From NCBI RefSeq assembly GCF_001513975.1, contig NZ_KQ947988.1, forward strand, positions 124,001 through 188,000: 64,000 nt of DNA. The letters are read 5' to 3'. Of this stretch, positions 31,611 to 40,610 are shown in pieces (position 1 is the stretch's first letter; every line of letters begins with the position of its first letter). The position numbers and the translations under genes are program-made. Under the pieces are notes generated by a model. It was not told where the DNA came from. It ran no database searches and was given only the letters and a program-made list of their open reading frames with translations. This DNA comes from Streptomyces curacoi (lineage in GTDB: Bacteria > Actinomycetota > Actinomycetes > Streptomycetales > Streptomycetaceae).

Positions 31611-34265
31611 TCAGCGTTGGGCCGCGACCCAGGCCGCGATCTGGCTGCGGTTGCTGAAGCCGAGCTTGCCGAGGATGCGTTCGACGTGGCCTTCGGCGGT
31701 GCGGCGGGCGATGACCAGGCGATCGGCGATCTGCTGGTTGGCGAGTCCCTGGGCGACGAGTTCGGCGACCTCGTTCTCGCGGCGGGTGAGGCGCACGCCG
31801 GTCGCGGATGCGGTGAGGCGGACGCCCGTCGTGGGGTGCGCGGGGCGGGGGCGGCCGTTCGGCTTCCGTGCGGTGGTGGGGCGTTGGGGCTGTCTGCCGT
31901 CGTGGACGGCGTAGTCGACGGTCTCCGCGAGGCCGAGTCCGGCGCCGCGTTCGTACGCCCGTTGGTAGTCGGGGCGGGGCAGGGCCTCACGCGCGCTGGT
32001 CTCGCTGTCGTGGCGGGTCGAGTTGAGGGCCTTCGAGCCCCAGCGGTCGCGGTCGATGCCGGCCCAGGTGCGGTCGGCGGCGCCGAGCAGGACGGCCGCG
32101 CGTTCGTGGTCGCCGGTCTCCGTGGCGATGCGGGCCAGCAGGTCGAGGGTGAGGGCGATGCCGGTGACGTCGTGGACGGCGAGTTTGAGACGCAGGGCGT
32201 GCCGGGCGTGGTGCTCTGCCCGGCGCCAGTCGCGCTGCACGGTGTGGGCGAGGGCGAGCATCCGCAGGACGTACGAGTGCACCCACTCCTCGCCGTGCCG
32301 TTCGCACATCCGGCGCGCCCGCTCGCAGACCTCTACGGCGCGCTCGGCCTCGCCCAGGAAGCCCAGGGCGCAGGCGAGTTCGACCTGGTCGAGGCCGTGC
32401 AGGCTGAGGTGCTGGCCGGGGACGGGGCCGCGGGCGACGCTGGCCTCGAAGTGCCGCAGCGCGGTCGGCAGGTCGTTCAGGAACAGGGTGATGACGCCGA
32501 TGACGTACTCGGCATGGGCCGCCTCCGCCTCGTCGCCGAGGTCACGGGCCAGGGCGTGGGCGTCGCGGGCGCGGGCGAGGCCTTCGGTGAGGTCATGGGT
32601 GGCGGCTGCGAGGAGTCCCGCGATCCACAGGCCGCGGGCGCGTTCCCGGGTCGGCTCCGGGTTGGCGGCCAGGGCGCGGTCGAGCCAGTAGCGGCCCTCG
32701 CGGGGGGCGCCGCAGGCGTGCCAGTAGAACCACAGGGTGCCGGCGAGGCGCAGGCCGGCGAGGCGTTCGTCGGGGGCGGTGAGGCTGAAGTCGAGGGCGG
32801 TGCGCAGGTTGTCCTGGTCGGCGCGCAGGCGGGCGACGATCTCGCGCTGGCCCGGCCCGAACCAGGCCCGCTCGCAGGCGGCGGCGCGCCGCAGCATCCA
32901 GTCCCGCTGGCGGCGGCGGGCCGCGGGCTCCTCGCCGGGTTGCCGGCGCAGCCGGTCCAGGCCGTAGTGGCGGAGGGTGTCGAGGAGGCGGTAGCGGATG
33001 CCGTCGGGGCCGTCCTCGCGGGACAGTACGGATTTGTCGATGAGGCCGGTGATGGCGTCGAGGACGTCGTCGGGGTGGAGGCGAGGGGTGGTGGCCGCCC
33101 GGGTTTTCTCGCCCCCGCCGCCCCTACCCGTCCCGTCCTCCAGGGGCGCTGCCCCTTCGGCCCCGCCAGGGGCTCCGCCCCTGGACCCCGCTGGGGGCTC
33201 CGCCCCCAGACCCCCGTCCTCGCCCACCCACCACCCGACTCGGTCGGCCAAGAGGCCCGACTCGCCTCTCACCTCGGTCGGCCAGGAAGCCCCGCCCGCG
33301 CACACAGCCTCCGCAGTCCAAGAAGCCCCGCCCGCGCACACCGCCTCCGCAGTCCAAGAAGCCCCGTCCGCGCACACCGCCTCCGCCGTCTCCAGATCAA
33401 AGCTCCCCGCCAGCACCGACAGCCGCGCCCACACCAACTGCTCCCGCTCGGTGCACAGTTCATGGCTCCAGTCGACTGCGGCCCGCAGGGTCTGGTGGCG
33501 GGGCAGGGCCGCGGGGCTCCCGCCGCTGAGGAGGCGGTAGCGGTCGTCGAGGCGGTCGAGGAGCTGGGTGACGTCGAGGACGCGCATGCGGACGGCGGCG
33601 AGTTCGATGGCGAGGGGGAGGCCGTCGAGGCGACGGCAGAGGCGGGCGACGGACGCGCGGTTGGCGGCGGTCAGCCGGAAGCCGGGGACCACGGCGGCGG
33701 CCCGGTCCGCGAACAGGGCCAGGGCCGGGTAGCCCTCGGGAGCGGAGAGGTCGCCGTCCGGGTCGGGGACCGGCAGCGGCCGTACGTCCAGGAGGTGTTC
33801 CTCGGTGAGGCCCAGCCGGTGGCGGCTGGTGGCGAGGATCCGTACGCCGGTCGTGCCGTGCAGCAGGGCCGCGGCGAGTTCGGCGCAGGCCGGCAGCAGG
33901 TGTTCGCAGTTGTCGATCAGCAGGAGCAGCCGACGGTCCCGCACCTGTTCCACCAGCGCCCGCAGCGGCGGCCGCGCGGAGTGGTCGTGCAGGTCGAGCG
34001 CGTCGGCGGCGGCGAGCGGGACGAGCGCCGGGTCGTCCAGGCCGGAGAGGTGCACCATCCGCACACCGTCCGGGAAGGCGCGCCGCGCGCCGGCCGCGAT
34101 ACGTGCGGCGAGGCGGGTCTTGCCGACCCCGCCGGGCCCGGTCAGCGTGACCAGCCGTGCTCGGGCCAACAGCTCGCGGCCCACGGCGAGTTCGCCGCGC
34201 CGGTCGACGAAGCTGGTCGTCTCGACCGGCAGCTGATGATCCCGGCGTGGCGCTGATCCGCCCAT
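31611..34265 (-). CDS. LuxR-family regulator with STAND ATPase and TPR-like region
   Basis: 884 residues. N-terminal P-loop NTPase: Walker A GPGGVGKT at 43-50, Walker B LLLLIDNCEH at 113-122, sensor LATSRHRLG. A long alpha-helical repeat region follows (420-800) and a C-terminal LuxR helix-turn-helix (LTRRENEVAELVAQGLANQQIADRL). Large signal-dependent activator of unknown target. Residues about 301-396 look foreign: two extra copies of a 12-residue unit, then low-complexity Gly/Ala/Glu residues encoded by a GGGGCTCCGCCCC-type palindrome. The insertion keeps frame and lies between the ATPase and helical regions. Confidence 0.85.
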   Translation of the reverse strand: MGGSAPRRDHQLPVETTSFVDRRGELAVGRELLARARLVTLTGPGGVGKTRLAARIAAGARRAFPDGVRMVHLSGLDDPALVPLAAADALDLHDHSARPPLRALVEQVRDRRLLLLIDNCEHLLPACAELAAALLHGTTGVRILATSRHRLGLTEEHLLDVRPLPVPDPDGDLSAPEGYPALALFADRAAAVVPGFRLTAANRASVARLCRRLDGLPLAIELAAVRMRVLDVTQLLDRLDDRYRLLSGGSPAALPRHQTLRAAVDWSHELCTEREQLVWARLSVLAGSFDLETAEAVCADGASWTAEAVCAGGASWTAEAVCAGGASWPTEVRGESGLLADRVGWWVGEDGGLGAEPPAGSRGGAPGGAEGAAPLEDGTGRGGGGEKTRAATTPRLHPDDVLDAITGLIDKSVLSREDGPDGIRYRLLDTLRHYGLDRLRRQPGEEPAARRRQRDWMLRRAAACERAWFGPGQREIVARLRADQDNLRTALDFSLTAPDERLAGLRLAGTLWFYWHACGAPREGRYWLDRALAANPEPTRERARGLWIAGLLAAATHDLTEGLARARDAHALARDLGDEAEAAHAEYVIGVITLFLNDLPTALRHFEASVARGPVPGQHLSLHGLDQVELACALGFLGEAERAVEVCERARRMCERHGEEWVHSYVLRMLALAHTVQRDWRRAEHHARHALRLKLAVHDVTGIALTLDLLARIATETGDHERAAVLLGAADRTWAGIDRDRWGSKALNSTRHDSETSAREALPRPDYQRAYERGAGLGLAETVDYAVHDGRQPQRPTTARKPNGRPRPAHPTTGVRLTASATGVRLTRRENEVAELVAQGLANQQIADRLVIARRTAEGHVERILGKLGFSNRSQIAAWVAAQR
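33080..33365 (-). repeat. In-frame repeat insertion inside the LuxR-STAND gene
   Basis: Contains extra copies of a 36-base repeat (three copies in all over 33282-33389) and, near 33138-33230, GC palindromes like those scattered between genes in Streptomyces. Confidence 0.7.
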
Positions 34266-34620
34266 GATCAGCCGTTCCTCTGGGGTGTTGTCGAAAGGAG
34301 ACGAGGAGCCGGGGAGCCGGAGGGCGCGCCGTTCCCCGCCACTCCCGCCGCTCCCACCGCTCCCCCCTTGCGCGGACCCTCACCCTCCCCCGGCCCCGCA
34401 CCGGCCCGCACGCCGGGGTCACACCCCCGGGTGGACTTCTCCGGCGACCGCTCCGCACGAAGGCCGCCCGCGTACACTGCGCGGCTGATTTTCGAATGGT
34501 TCACGCCATCAACCGTCCCCCCACCCTTGACCGGTTCATGCCATGGCCGCACCATGAGCGCCGCACCCGCACCAAGTACGTCGCACTGAACCCCACCCCC
34601 CACTCCCACAAGGAGACTTC
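34266..34620. other. 355-bp intergenic region between divergent LuxR and carboxypeptidase genes
   Basis: No gene supported. It must hold both promoters. Ser/Pro-rich frames here are GC artefacts. A purine-rich AAGGAGA ribosome site lies at 34611-34617 just before the carboxypeptidase start. Confidence 0.45.
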
Positions 34621-35973
34621 ATGCGACTTCGCATACGCGGCTCAGGCGCCCGCGGCGGCAGACGAACCGCCGCCCTCGCCGCCCTGCTCGCCCTCACCCT
34701 CGCGGCACCCCTCACCGGGAACGAGTCCGCGAACGCCGACAGCGCGGCCAAGGCCGCCCCTTCGGCCGACGACGTCCGGCAGTACGAGATCCATATGCAC
34801 TCGACCGCCAAGGACCGCACGGCACTTCAGCAGACGGGGGTGACCGTGGACGAGGTCCACGGCCACGGTGTCGTCGTCTCCGGCCGCGCGGACCAGATCA
34901 AGAAGCTGCGAGCCCTCGGCTACGACGTCACCCGGCTCGGCGCGGTCCCCGACCGGTCGGCCGGCGAGGACGACATCCGCATCCACGACTTCCCGTCCGG
35001 CGACTCGCGCTACCACAACTACGCGGAGATGACGAGCGAGATCAATACGCTCGTCTCGGCCAACTCCTCCATCGCGAGCCAGCGCGTGATCGGCCAGTCG
35101 TACCAGGGCCGGAACATCGTCGCCATCAAGATCAGCGACAACGTGGCGACCGACGAGTCCGAGCCGGAGGTCCTCTTCACCCACCACCAGCACGCCCGTG
35201 AGCACCTCACCGTCGAGATGGCGCTCTATCTGCTGCGCGAGCTGACCTCCGACTACGGCAGCGACTCCCGGGTCACCAACATGGTGAACAACCGCGAGAT
35301 CTGGATCATCCCCGACCTCAACCCGGACGGCGGCGAGTACGACATCGCCACAGGCTCCTACCGGTCGTGGCGCAAGAACCGGCAGCCCAACTCCGGTTCC
35401 TCGTACGTCGGGACCGACCTGAACCGGAACTGGAACTACCGGTGGGGCTGCTGCGGCGGCTCGTCGGGTTCGCCGTCCTCGGACACGTACCGGGGTGCGT
35501 CCGCGGAGTCCGCGCCCGAGGTCAAGGTGGTCGCGAACTTCGTGCGCAGCCGGGTCGTGGGCGGCGTGCAGCAGATCAAGGCCGGGGTCGACTTCCACAC
35601 CTACAGCGAGCTGGTGCTGTGGCCCTTCGGCTACACCTACTCCGACACCACGACCGGGATGACCGCCGACGACCGCAACGCCTTCGCCGCGGTCGGGCAG
35701 AAGATGGCCGCGAGCAACGGCTATACGGCGGAGCAGTCCAGCGACCTGTACATCACCGACGGGTCGATCGACGACTGGCTGTGGGGCAGCCAGAAGATCT
35801 TCGGGTACACCTTCGAGATGTACCCGAGGTCCAGTTCGGGCGGGGGCTTCTACCCGCCCGACGAGGTGATCGAGCGGGAGACGTCCCGGAACCGGGATGC
35901 CGTTCTGCAGTTGCTGGAGAACGCCGACTGCATGTACCGGTCCATCGGCAAGGAAGCCCAGTACTGCCGGTAG
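34621..35973 (+). CDS. Secreted M14-family zinc carboxypeptidase
   Basis: 450 residues. Signal peptide (hydrophobic 17-33), a pro-region to about 120, then the M14 catalytic domain. Zinc ligands H191 and E194 lie in HQHAREH, with the third His in VDFHTYSELV. Substrate-binding DLNPDG and DLNRNW motifs and the catalytic Glu in YTFEMYP are present. It trims C-terminal residues from peptides outside the cell, as S. griseus carboxypeptidase SG does. AAGGAGA ribosome site. Confidence 0.93.
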   Translation: MRLRIRGSGARGGRRTAALAALLALTLAAPLTGNESANADSAAKAAPSADDVRQYEIHMHSTAKDRTALQQTGVTVDEVHGHGVVVSGRADQIKKLRALGYDVTRLGAVPDRSAGEDDIRIHDFPSGDSRYHNYAEMTSEINTLVSANSSIASQRVIGQSYQGRNIVAIKISDNVATDESEPEVLFTHHQHAREHLTVEMALYLLRELTSDYGSDSRVTNMVNNREIWIIPDLNPDGGEYDIATGSYRSWRKNRQPNSGSSYVGTDLNRNWNYRWGCCGGSSGSPSSDTYRGASAESAPEVKVVANFVRSRVVGGVQQIKAGVDFHTYSELVLWPFGYTYSDTTTGMTADDRNAFAAVGQKMAASNGYTAEQSSDLYITDGSIDDWLWGSQKIFGYTFEMYPRSSSGGGFYPPDEVIERETSRNRDAVLQLLENADCMYRSIGKEAQYCR

Positions 35974-36555
35974 TTACTTGACGTCGGCTTCCTCGGTGTC
36001 CGCCGCTTCGGCGTCCGCTTCTTCGGCGCCGTCTTCGAAGTAGGCGTCGAGGACCGCGTCCAGCTGCTCGTCCCACTCCTTGAAGCGGCTCCTGGCCGTC
36101 GCCTCGATCTCGATCGGGTACCAGCGGCGGTCAGGAGTGTGCACCGTGACGGTGTAACGCTTCCCGAACCTCGCGGTCTCCGTCTCGACGGCGCCGATCT
36201 CGTCCCAGCGGAACTCGCACTCCTGGTCGTCCAGGGAGAGCCGTACGCCCTTGTGGTCGGCGACGATACGGGCCCGCCGGTCGGCGGCCTCGAACACGGG
36301 ACCGTCGACGGGCGCCTCCTCATCGGCCTCCGTCTCGGCCTCGTCGGAGGTCTCGTCGCTGGCGGCCTCCAGGACCGTCTTCTCGGAGACTGCCTTCTCC
36401 GAGACGGCCTCCTCGGAGACGGCCTCCTCGGCCGCGTCCTCCTTCTTCACGTCCTCCGGCGCGACGGACGCGGGCGAGGTGAGCCCGGGGATGAAAGCCG
36501 GGTCGAATCCGGCGCCCTCCAGGGGCCGGCTGCCTGAACCTATGCGCTGCTCCAC
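35974..36555 (-). CDS. Acidic protein with PH-like C-terminal domain
   Basis: About 193 residues, function unknown. A Glu/Ala/Ser/Val-rich repeat region (AEEAVSEEAVSEKAVSE type, about 40-90) precedes a domain (100-180) with the pattern VADHKGVRL, CEFRWDEIGAVE, WYPIEIEATARSRFKEW, like the 26155-26565 product. The GTG start at 36555 is tentative. It falls in the loop of a 7-bp hairpin (36547-36553/36559-36565), and a TTG at 36594 is the alternative. Confidence 0.65.
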   Translation of the reverse strand: MEQRIGSGSRPLEGAGFDPAFIPGLTSPASVAPEDVKKEDAAEEAVSEEAVSEKAVSEKTVLEAASDETSDEAETEADEEAPVDGPVFEAADRRARIVADHKGVRLSLDDQECEFRWDEIGAVETETARFGKRYTVTVHTPDRRWYPIEIEATARSRFKEWDEQLDAVLDAYFEDGAEEADAEAADTEEADVK

Positions 36556-36609
36556 AGCGGAGCAGTATGGTCGACAACCCTGTGTCCCGCACAACCAGCC
36601 CCCGCATCG

Positions 36610-38088
36610 TTACACGATCACGCTCAACACCGCGGCCACCGCGAACCCGGCCACCGACAGGACGCTTTCCAGCACGGTCCACGTCTTCAACGTGTCCCGC
36701 TCGCTGATCCCGAAGTACTTGGCGACGATCCAGAAGCCTCCGTCGTTGACGTGCGAGGCGAAGATCGAGCCTGCCGAAATGGCCATGATGACCAGGGCGA
36801 TGAACGCCTGGGAGTGGTCGCCCGCGGCGAGGAGCGGGGCGACGATGCCGGCTGTCGTGACGATGGCCACCGTCGCCGAGCCCTGGGCGACGCGGAGGAC
36901 CACGGAGATCAGGTAGGAGAGGACGATCACGGGCAGGCCGACGTCGTTGAAGGTGTCGGAGAGGGCCTGGGCGACGCCGCTGGCCTTGAGGACGGCACCG
37001 AAGACACCGCCCGCGCCGACGACCAGGAGGATGTTGCCGACGGGCTTGAGCGAGGAAGTCGACACCGTCTCCAGGGACTTGCGGGACCAGCCTCGCCGGA
37101 TGCCCAGCAGGTAGTACGCCAGGAGCAGGGCGATCGTCAGGGCGACGAACGGGTGGCCGAAGAACTCGATCACCGAGCGGGTGGTGGAGGGGTCCAGGGC
37201 GATCGAGGAGAAGGTGGCGGCGAGGATCAGCACCAGCGGCGTACCGATGATGCCGAGGACCGTGCCGAGGGGAACGGGCTTCTCCTGGGGTTCGACCCCG
37301 GCGCCGCGCTGCTCCTCGGCCACGGCCAGCTTCGCCTCGGCCGCCGCCTCGACCATGTCCTGCGGGACCGCCACGAAGACACGGCGGCCGATCCACGCCG
37401 AGAACGCCCACGCGGCCAGCACCGCCGGGATGCCGCAGACGACGCCCATGAGGATGACCCAGCCCAGGTCCACGTGGAGCAGGCCGGCCGCCGCCACCGG
37501 GCCCGGGTGCGGGGGCAGGAAGGCATGGGTCATCGACAGGCCCGCGAGCAGGGGCAGGCAGTACAGGAGGATGGACTTCCCCGAGCGCTTGGCGGCGGCG
37601 TACACGATCGGCGCGAGGACGAAGATGCCGACGTCGAAGAAGACCGGTATGCCGAAGATCAGGCCGGTCAGGCCCATGGCGAGCGGGGCGCGCCGCTCGC
37701 CGAAGAGGTTCAGCAGCCGCGACGCCAGCACCTCCGCCCCGCCGCTGACTTCGAGGATCGCGCCGAGCATGGTGCCCAGGCCGATGATGATCGCGACATG
37801 ACCGAGGATGCCGCCCATGCCGGACTCGATGGTCGACACGGCGTCGCTTCGCTGGACCGTGCCGAAGAGCTCGGTGACCGAGAGGCCGGCCATCAGGCCG
37901 ACGGCTGTGGAGACCGCGAGGAGGGCCACGAAGGGCTGGAGGCGGGCCTTGATGATCAGGAACAGGAGCAGTGCGATGCCGATGGCGGCGACGGTCAGCA
38001 GTCCGGCCGTACCGTCGATCAGGAGGAGCAGGCCGCCGGTGTGGGGTGGGGTCTCGGGGGCGGCGGCCGCGGCGAGCGGATGGGGCAT
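36610..38088 (-). CDS. GntP-family permease (gluconate / D-serine type)
   Basis: 492 residues with about 12 hydrophobic segments. GntP signatures: FVALLAVSTAVGLMAGL, GGILGHVAIIIGLGTMLGAILEVSGG, GLIFGIPVFFDVGIFVLAPI and AFLPPHPGPVAAAG. Members carry gluconate, keto-sugar acids or D-serine (DsdX) with protons. The ATG at 38088 has GAGGA upstream. It is the last gene of the kinase-IclR-RidA-permease run; neighbouring D-amino-acid enzymes favour D-serine-like cargo, while the kinase favours a sugar acid. Confidence 0.88.
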   Translation of the reverse strand: MPHPLAAAAAPETPPHTGGLLLLIDGTAGLLTVAAIGIALLLFLIIKARLQPFVALLAVSTAVGLMAGLSVTELFGTVQRSDAVSTIESGMGGILGHVAIIIGLGTMLGAILEVSGGAEVLASRLLNLFGERRAPLAMGLTGLIFGIPVFFDVGIFVLAPIVYAAAKRSGKSILLYCLPLLAGLSMTHAFLPPHPGPVAAAGLLHVDLGWVILMGVVCGIPAVLAAWAFSAWIGRRVFVAVPQDMVEAAAEAKLAVAEEQRGAGVEPQEKPVPLGTVLGIIGTPLVLILAATFSSIALDPSTTRSVIEFFGHPFVALTIALLLAYYLLGIRRGWSRKSLETVSTSSLKPVGNILLVVGAGGVFGAVLKASGVAQALSDTFNDVGLPVIVLSYLISVVLRVAQGSATVAIVTTAGIVAPLLAAGDHSQAFIALVIMAISAGSIFASHVNDGGFWIVAKYFGISERDTLKTWTVLESVLSVAGFAVAAVLSVIV

Positions 38089-38194
38089 CGGGGGTCCTCT
38101 GGGTAAGTACATCGAGCTTTCGGGCAGGGGGGATCGCGGCACGGCGCCCCGGCGGGCGCCGAACCGTTGACGGTGTGCGGGAGTCGAGAGGAGA

Positions 38195-38605
38195 TCAGCC
38201 CAGTACGGCGAGCGCGTCGATCTCGATGAGGAGGCCCGCGGGCAGACCGACGTAGACCGTCGTCCGTGCGGCGGGCGGCTGGGTCAGGCCCTGCGCCTCG
38301 AAGTAGGCGTTGTAGATCTCGTTCATCTCGGCGAAGTGGGCGACGTCGGTCAGATAGACGCGGATCATCATGACGTCCTCCCAGGAGGCGCCGCCCTCCT
38401 CAAGGATCGCCTTGACGTTGGCGAGGGTCTGGAGGGTCTGCTCACGCAGGGTCGGTCCGGCGGGCGTCGGGGGCTGCCCCTCGACCGCGGGGAGGAAGCC
38501 GACCTGCCCCGCGACCTGGAGGATGTTCCCCTTCTTCACACCGTGGGAGAACTTCGCCGGAGGGGCCGTGTGGGTCTTCGGGGTGAGCGCGATCTTCTCG
38601 GTCAT
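38195..38605 (-). CDS. RidA/YjgF-family enamine deaminase
   Basis: 136 residues. Hydrolyses 2-aminoacrylate and similar imines produced by PLP enzymes, protecting other PLP enzymes. The family fold is seen in ILQVAGQVGFLP, the active-site Arg in MMIRVYLTD, and the LPAGLLIEIDALA end. The ATG overlaps the IclR stop by ATGA. Co-location with a D-serine-deaminase-like enzyme makes the enamine-removal role natural. Confidence 0.9.
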   Translation of the reverse strand: MTEKIALTPKTHTAPPAKFSHGVKKGNILQVAGQVGFLPAVEGQPPTPAGPTLREQTLQTLANVKAILEEGGASWEDVMMIRVYLTDVAHFAEMNEIYNAYFEAQGLTQPPAARTTVYVGLPAGLLIEIDALAVLG

Positions 38606-39363
38606 ACGGTGCCTTTCGCTGAGGTTCTGCCGGAGTACTCGCCGCTGATGTCGTCGGCGGTGCGGCGCACCAGCGGGAGCAGACTGAGGAGTTCGTCGGC
38701 GGTGACGACGACGTTCGGCGCGGAGACCGACATCGCGGCGACGACCCGCCCGTCGGCACCGCGGATCGGCGCGGCGACGCAGTTGATGGACTCCTCGTGG
38801 CCACCGAGGTCGGTGGCCCAGCCCTGTTCGCGCACCTTCTCCAACTCCCGCAGGAAGGCCGGGGCGTTGGGGGTGGAACGGGCCGTGTACAGGGGATAGT
38901 CGAGCTTGTCCGCCAGCGCGCGGCGCTCGTGCTCGGGCAGATCGGCGAGCAGCAGCTTCGCGACGGCGGCGACGGTGATGGCGACCGGCTTGCCGATCCG
39001 CGAGTACATCCGCACCGGGTACCGGCTCTCCACCTTGTCGATGTACAGCACCTCGTCCTCCTCGTACACGGCGAGGTGCACGGTGTGCCCGCACTGTTCG
39101 TTGAGGCGTACGAGGTGGGGGTGGGCGATCTCGCGGATGTCGAGGTTCTCCATCGCCTCCTGGGCGAGGGCGATGAGGCGGGCGCCGAGGCGGTAGCGCT
39201 GGTCGGACTGGCGGTAGACCATGCCGTGCTCGTGCAGGGTGCGCAGGAGGCGCAGGGCCGTGGACTTGTGGACGCCGAGGCGGTCGGCGACCTGCCCGAG
39301 GTCGGCGGGCCCCTCGGCGAGCAGCGGCAGGATGCTGAGCGCCCGGTCGACGGTCTGGCTCAT
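38602..39363 (-). CDS. IclR-family transcriptional regulator
   Basis: 253 residues: N-terminal winged helix (ADLGQVADRLGVHKSTALRLLRTL) and a C-terminal effector domain with INCVAAPIRGADGRVVAAMSV. It is coupled to the kinase gene by an ATGA overlap and to ridA in the same way. Likely local regulator of the divergent cluster through the palindrome at 40573-40589. Confidence 0.92.
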   Translation of the reverse strand: MSQTVDRALSILPLLAEGPADLGQVADRLGVHKSTALRLLRTLHEHGMVYRQSDQRYRLGARLIALAQEAMENLDIREIAHPHLVRLNEQCGHTVHLAVYEEDEVLYIDKVESRYPVRMYSRIGKPVAITVAAVAKLLLADLPEHERRALADKLDYPLYTARSTPNAPAFLRELEKVREQGWATDLGGHEESINCVAAPIRGADGRVVAAMSVSAPNVVVTADELLSLLPLVRRTADDISGEYSGRTSAKGTV

Positions 39364-40475
39364 GGCGTACGTACCTCCTCGTCGGCCCTTCCTGCGGCCT
39401 GCGTCCAGCCGGGGCCGAGTCGAAGTCTCCCCCACGCGGCCTCGTCGAGGGCGGCCAGACGGTCGGCGTGGCCGCGGGCGGGGGGCGGGGCGAGGTCGCC
39501 GGGGGCGGTGAGGGTGGCGGCGGCGAAGAGGTGGGCGTGACGGAGGCGGTCGCGGGCGGGGAGCCCGCGGAGGGTGGCGGAGAGGAAGCCGGCGGCGAAG
39601 GCGTCACCGGCGCCCGTCGAGGCCACGACGGTCACGCTCGGCGCCGGCACGAAGGTGACGGACGGCGACGCCGGCCCAGGGAGAGCGACCGGCCCACCAC
39701 CACCCGCAGCCGGACGACACGGCTCGCCCTTCCCCCGCTGGTAGACCGTCGCTCCCTTCGCGCCGTCCTTCACCACCAGCACCCTCGGCTCCGGCAACCA
39801 CGCACGGACCGCCTCCGGCCCCCCGGTGACCCCCCAGGCCGCCTCGGCCTCGTCGGTGCCCACGAAGACCAGGTCGCAGTGGCGCGCCAGTTCCAGCAGC
39901 ACTTGCGGGCCGTCGGTGTCCCGCCACAGACCGGGCCGGTGGTTGACGTCGAAGGAGACGAGCGGACCGCCCGGCCGGCGCGCGACGAGCTCCCGCATCA
40001 GCCCCCGGCATTCCGGTGACAGGGCGGCCGTGATCCCCGACAGATGCAGCACCCGCCCCGCCCGCACCACCGTCAGGTCCACGTTCGCCACCGACATCGC
40101 CGACGCCGCCGACCCCGCCCGGTAGTAGGCGACCTCGTGCGCGTCCGTCCCCCGGTCGCCGGCCGTGCGGAAGTACACCCCCGTCGGCCGCGCCGGATCC
40201 CGCCGTACGGAAGCCACGTCGACGCCGCAGGAACCGATCGCCCCGACCAGGTGATCCCCGAACCCGTCCGCCCCGACCCGGCTCACCCACCGCACCGCGT
40301 GCCCCGCGGCGGCGAGCCCGCACACGACATTGGACTCCGCGCCCCCGATCCCCCGCTCGAACGACGGCACATCGGCGAGGCGCCCCGGTCGCGACGGCAG
40401 GAACGTGACCATGGACTCGCCGAGCGCGACGACGTCCACGACGTCGGGGGCATTGCGGGGTCCGGTGATGGTCAC
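39360..40475 (-). CDS. PfkB-family sugar kinase (2-keto-3-deoxygluconate kinase-like)
   Basis: 371 residues. N-terminal ALGESMVTF and GGAESNVVCGLAAAGH, C-terminal anion hole and catalytic base in STGAGDAFAAGFL. The layout resembles KDG kinases, which phosphorylate 2-keto-3-deoxygluconate. Start is GTG at 40475 with GAGGAG 10 bases upstream. An insertion of about 25 Gly/Pro/Ala residues sits before the GAGD motif. First gene of the minus-strand operon. Confidence 0.87.
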   Translation of the reverse strand: MTITGPRNAPDVVDVVALGESMVTFLPSRPGRLADVPSFERGIGGAESNVVCGLAAAGHAVRWVSRVGADGFGDHLVGAIGSCGVDVASVRRDPARPTGVYFRTAGDRGTDAHEVAYYRAGSAASAMSVANVDLTVVRAGRVLHLSGITAALSPECRGLMRELVARRPGGPLVSFDVNHRPGLWRDTDGPQVLLELARHCDLVFVGTDEAEAAWGVTGGPEAVRAWLPEPRVLVVKDGAKGATVYQRGKGEPCRPAAGGGGPVALPGPASPSVTFVPAPSVTVVASTGAGDAFAAGFLSATLRGLPARDRLRHAHLFAAATLTAPGDLAPPPARGHADRLAALDEAAWGRLRLGPGWTQAAGRADEEVRTP

Positions 40476-40572
40476 GATCGTCGTAACTCCTCGGCGGTTT
40501 CGCGGAACGCGGCTCCGTTGACCCGCGATTGGCCGAGATGTTAGACAGCCGTAAGCGATATACGCAATGGAC

Positions 40573-40589
40573 GTTGCATGACATGCAAC
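40573..40589. promoter_or_regulatory. Palindromic operator candidate between divergent kinase and deaminase genes
   Basis: GTTGCAT-GAC-ATGCAAC, a perfect 7-3-7 dyad, 22 bases upstream of the deaminase ATG and 98 bases upstream of the kinase GTG. Size and symmetry suit a dimeric regulator; the cluster's IclR protein is the obvious candidate. Confidence 0.65.
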
Positions 40590-40610
40590 GACCGAGATCA
40601 GGGAGGTTCC

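Noticed and set aside
33282..33389. CRISPR-like array of three 36-base repeats
   Set aside because: Repeats are directly adjacent with no spacers and code for a repeated peptide in frame with the LuxR gene.
30621..34256. 1211-codon plus-strand open frame
   Set aside because: Antisense shadow of the MEDS and LuxR-STAND genes; composition is Gly/Arg/Val/Ala noise.
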